Shown here piece after piece: positions 60,991 to 64,000 of a stretch of 64,000 bases of DNA. Below the pieces are notes generated by a model. The model searched no databases and was not told the DNA's origin. It worked only from the letters and a program-made list of their open reading frames with translations. Source of the DNA: Pyxicephalus adspersus (lineage: Eukaryota; Chordata; Amphibia; Anura; Pyxicephalidae); assembly GCF_032062135.1 (NCBI RefSeq), contig NC_092859.1:85061899-85125898 (forward strand), given 5' to 3'. Within the stretch, counting starts at the first letter, position 1, and the number at the start of each line of letters is the position of its first letter. A program made the position numbers and the translations under genes.

Positions 60991-61548
60991 TTATAAAACA
61001 GCGGTTGCCAACCAGTGGTCTGTGGACCTCTGGTATTCTGCGATAAAATTTTTGGGGTCAGCAGAAAAATTTGGACATTATTTGCAATTTTTATGTTTTA
61101 TTAATAATAAAGCAAACATAATATTCTAATAAATTCTTATATTCTGAATGACAATTTTCTCCTTTTTATTGCACTAAATTCATGAACTGTACTAGAAAAA
61201 CAAGAGAGGCACAGCATGACGTCAGTGTAGTCTTAAGTTGTATGAGGCAACCATTGCCAAGCCGTACGCTTCAGTATTGTTTCCACCATTACAACAGTCA
61301 TCCCACTCCACAAATACCGATTCTCATCTGATTGTTTTATTTTATTTGTTTTTTTCTCAGATCTTCTTTTCTGATCAATCAGCATGATAAACCAGAGCCT
61401 CCACAGTCCTTATCAGGCACCATTAGGAAGATCATTATTTACAAATGTATTTATCTTTTTAAAAAATTCATAATAATGGTCCACGGGATTTAAAATTATG
61501 AATTTAGTGGTCCGTGAGGTCCGAAAGGTTGGGTCTGCTGTTATTAAA
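60991..61548. mobile_element. hAT-type non-autonomous element with 8-bp TSD
   Basis: The element proper is 60999-61540 (542 bp). The ends CAGCGGTTGCCAACCAGTGG and CCACT...GGTTGGGTCTGCTG-type complement (AGTGGTCCGTGAGGTCCG near the right end) form a long imperfect inverted repeat. The flanks TTATAAAA (60991-60998) and TTATTAAA (61541-61548) match at 7 of 8 bases. The interior is AT-rich without a transposase. Older than the element at 4809. Confidence 0.8.
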
Positions 61549-64000
61549 TATAAGTACTCAATATTTTATACTTAATTTTTTTTTAAGTTTTATTACATTT
61601 TTTTTTTGTAAGCAGAATCTCTGTAAAAATATTATAGATTCATGTAAGGTATTCAAGTAAATTTTCTGACTCCAAGAAAGCTACTTCAGGAGATTTTGAG
61701 GGCAATTTGTTCCATTTTATTTCTGAATTAATATGATCCTTGTAACAACATCTTCTAGGCTAGAAAGCAAAACTCACCGTATGTCTATTTGTTCAGTAAT
61801 GAACAGAAGGAGATTGATTTTTGATAACAAAGCAGTCTTTAGGTAGCAACCGTAATGTGATCATCTGAACACTAAATATTTGGAGCAAATCTACTTTTGC
61901 ATTCATTGGTATTGACGTGTTAAAAGCAATTTTTCAAACCTTTATATTACATCACAAAGATAAGCCTGAACAAAGCAAAAGACTTTAAAAATTAAACAAT
62001 CAGTAAAAAGGACATAACGTTATTAATGTTTTAAAGTTTTTATCTTTTTATCTTTCATATAGTAATTTAGGAAGGAAAGAGAAAGATAAAACTGAATGCC
62101 TAAACACAGTTTAAACCAATGTGTTCAATAGATTGGACATTAGATTTTATAAAAGCATCAACTTTGGTTACTTTAACTACTCATCTATTGAAAACATTGA
62201 TGGAAATGCCAGTTCTTTGACCAGTTAAGTGCCAAGAAAAATCCCCTAAATTTTTACCGCTCTGCCAATTCTACATGTTATATTAAAATTCAAGAAGCAT
62301 GTCCATTGACTGCTGGTTGTTGAGGAGCACTCCCCACATATTTATATATGGTTTTATTTATTAGCCTGCCAAAGTCGGGTAAGCAGACGAATCTTGCAAC
62401 ACTTGATTAAGCTGGTCAGTGGGTACATGGCAATCGGGGAAATTATTGATTGTTTACCTGGTTGTGCACCCCTTGACCATCTTTCAATTTGCAAATATTG
62501 GTCTCAGCACCAGAAAAAAATTAAAAAGTAAAGAGAGCCCACATATCACTGACCCTATCATTTAAAGATATACTAGGGTTGGTTGACTAAAAGACATTAG
62601 ACTGTTCGCTTAACAAAATGTGTTATCAATCTGCAGGGGATACTTTATTTAGCTTAGTGGATGAGGTGGAGCTCTGTTGAGAAACTTACCTAACACTCAA
62701 TCCTCTAAAATCTAAATGTAACACTTTGCCCCATATCTATCACAAACCTAAAATAATATTAATAAAAATTGTGTACATCCAAAAAAAAAGTCAAAGATAT
62801 ACACAGAAGATATACAGAAAAGATTTACACAGCTGACTATCATACCCCTTCTACATTTTGTCCCTAAAACCTATCCAAAAGTCCTGTGGTCCTTACTAAT
62901 CAACAAAGAGTGTGTGTTGGGTGGGGGGTAGGATCAGTTTTGACCAGAAATCATGAGTTTAATAATGTATGTTTTTTCATATATAATATGATTAAATTGT
63001 CTAGACACTTGTTTGTGACAAGGTTAAAAAATGTATGTTTCTAATTTGAAATACATATACTATATTTAAATACACACATGCAAAAATCCAAAAGCTTGAA
63101 GTCCAAAAGGTTCTTTCAATTGTAATTGTAGCTTACGATTAATATTTCTACATATCTGAGGTTTATGGATAAAACTCATACTTTAAGCAGTTTAATTGCT
63201 TTGCAGATATACTGGCATATATAAAGAATATGACATTTGCCTGCTGGCTTTTGCATTGAGCTCTCTGTATTTTTTCAGTCTGTCACCAGTAGTTTCAATA
63301 TGTAAATTGGCATTGAGAAAAATACATCAAGTGAGATCATGGAAATAAGTGTGCAAGTGAAAAAGAGCCATTGAACATATATTTGCCAGAGTAGAGAAAA
63401 ACAGACCCTGAGAAGTACCATGGAATCATAAAATGGAATATTCCAAAAACATCAATTTCATTGTTGCTGGCAAAAATATGGCAGGGGATGCAAATCTATC
63501 AGGCTATCAAACTGCTCAGAAACATAGCTGTGCCAATACGAAACATCTGCAAGCCATTCAGTGGTATGGTCCCTCAGCAATACAAAGCTCTATTTGGGTT
63601 CTGCACATCAATATTATGCATTTCATTTTTTAGCCTTAAGTCTGCCGGATGACTCTACACCAAGCTATGTAGCAAAGTAACAGAACAAAGCCCCTTCAAA
63701 TTGTCTCTGACTTACATTCTTACCTGAATGCACCATTTTTATTTGGTCAACTACACAGGAAATAAAGTTTTTTTGTTGATTAAAGTAAAGGTATGCACAT
63801 AGAGGCTAAAACATGCAAGCAATGTGCAAGCATTTTTTAAGTTCAGGGCAAATTAAGGTGTAGAAGGATCCATGTTTTCTGGTGGAACATAGACTTGTCA
63901 ATAGTATGAAATGTCAAGCTGCAGTTTGTAAAGTAAACAAAAACATTATTGTAATAAAAGGTGTATAGATTCCAGCATAAAAAGTCATAATTTGGCATTT
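61549..64000. other. Intergenic to the right edge, no gene seen
   Basis: AT-rich, with no exon-like conserved block and no recognised repeat. The 66-codon frame at 63433 has no family signature. Confidence 0.5.

Noticed and set aside
63433..63652. Two overlapping 63-66 codon frames
   Set aside because: No family signature; isolated in AT-rich intergenic sequence.

Overview
The window is vertebrate nuclear DNA, most likely from a frog. It is AT-rich, intron-dominated and full of decayed transposons, with no bacterial-type gene organisation. One protein-coding gene is clearly present: a complete WIF1 (Wnt inhibitory factor 1) on the + strand. It has ten coding exons between 17690 and 54781 that splice in frame into a 377-residue secreted protein. 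The protein is recognised from its WIF domain, its five EGF-like repeats and its C-terminal tail. Frog origin is an inference from the protein and from repeat families I associate with amphibians: a tRNA-derived SINE, Tc1 and mariner relics, hAT-type MITEs and L1/Tx1-like LINEs.

Layout. Positions 1-17400 are the upstream intergenic region: a minisatellite at the left edge, two hAT-type non-autonomous elements with target-site duplications (416-792, 4809-5632), a SINE with two antisense tail fragments, a TA-flanked MITE (5968-6300), a Tc1 fragment (8100-8212) and a CAG-ended MITE (16645-17067) just upstream of the presumed WIF1 promoter. Exons 1-2 (17690-18106) are separated by a 135-bp intron. 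Intron 2 is 16.3 kb and carries a (TA)n tract, a palindromic MITE, a nested pair of L1-like LINEs (24650-29150), a 138-bp hairpin element and a ~0.9-kb minisatellite. Exons 3-9 lie between 34361 and 44202; their introns hold a Tc1 relic, a large inverted-repeat element and two MITEs. Intron 9 (44203-54659) contains two further L1-like remnants and a third TA-flanked MITE copy. Exon 10 ends at 54781. Downstream lie an internally deleted mariner (55146-56133), hairpin repeats, two more TA-flanked MITE copies and a third hAT element (60999-61540).

Gene logic. The first four coding exons make the signal peptide and Wnt-binding WIF domain. Each of the five EGF-like repeats is one 96-bp exon bounded by phase-1 introns, so any of them could be skipped or duplicated without shifting the frame. 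The last exon encodes the short basic tail. No second gene was recognised. The most speculative item is a set of four short, degenerate motifs resembling hammerhead ribozyme cores. A search for an undescribed system otherwise found ordinary, if richly layered, vertebrate repeat biology.
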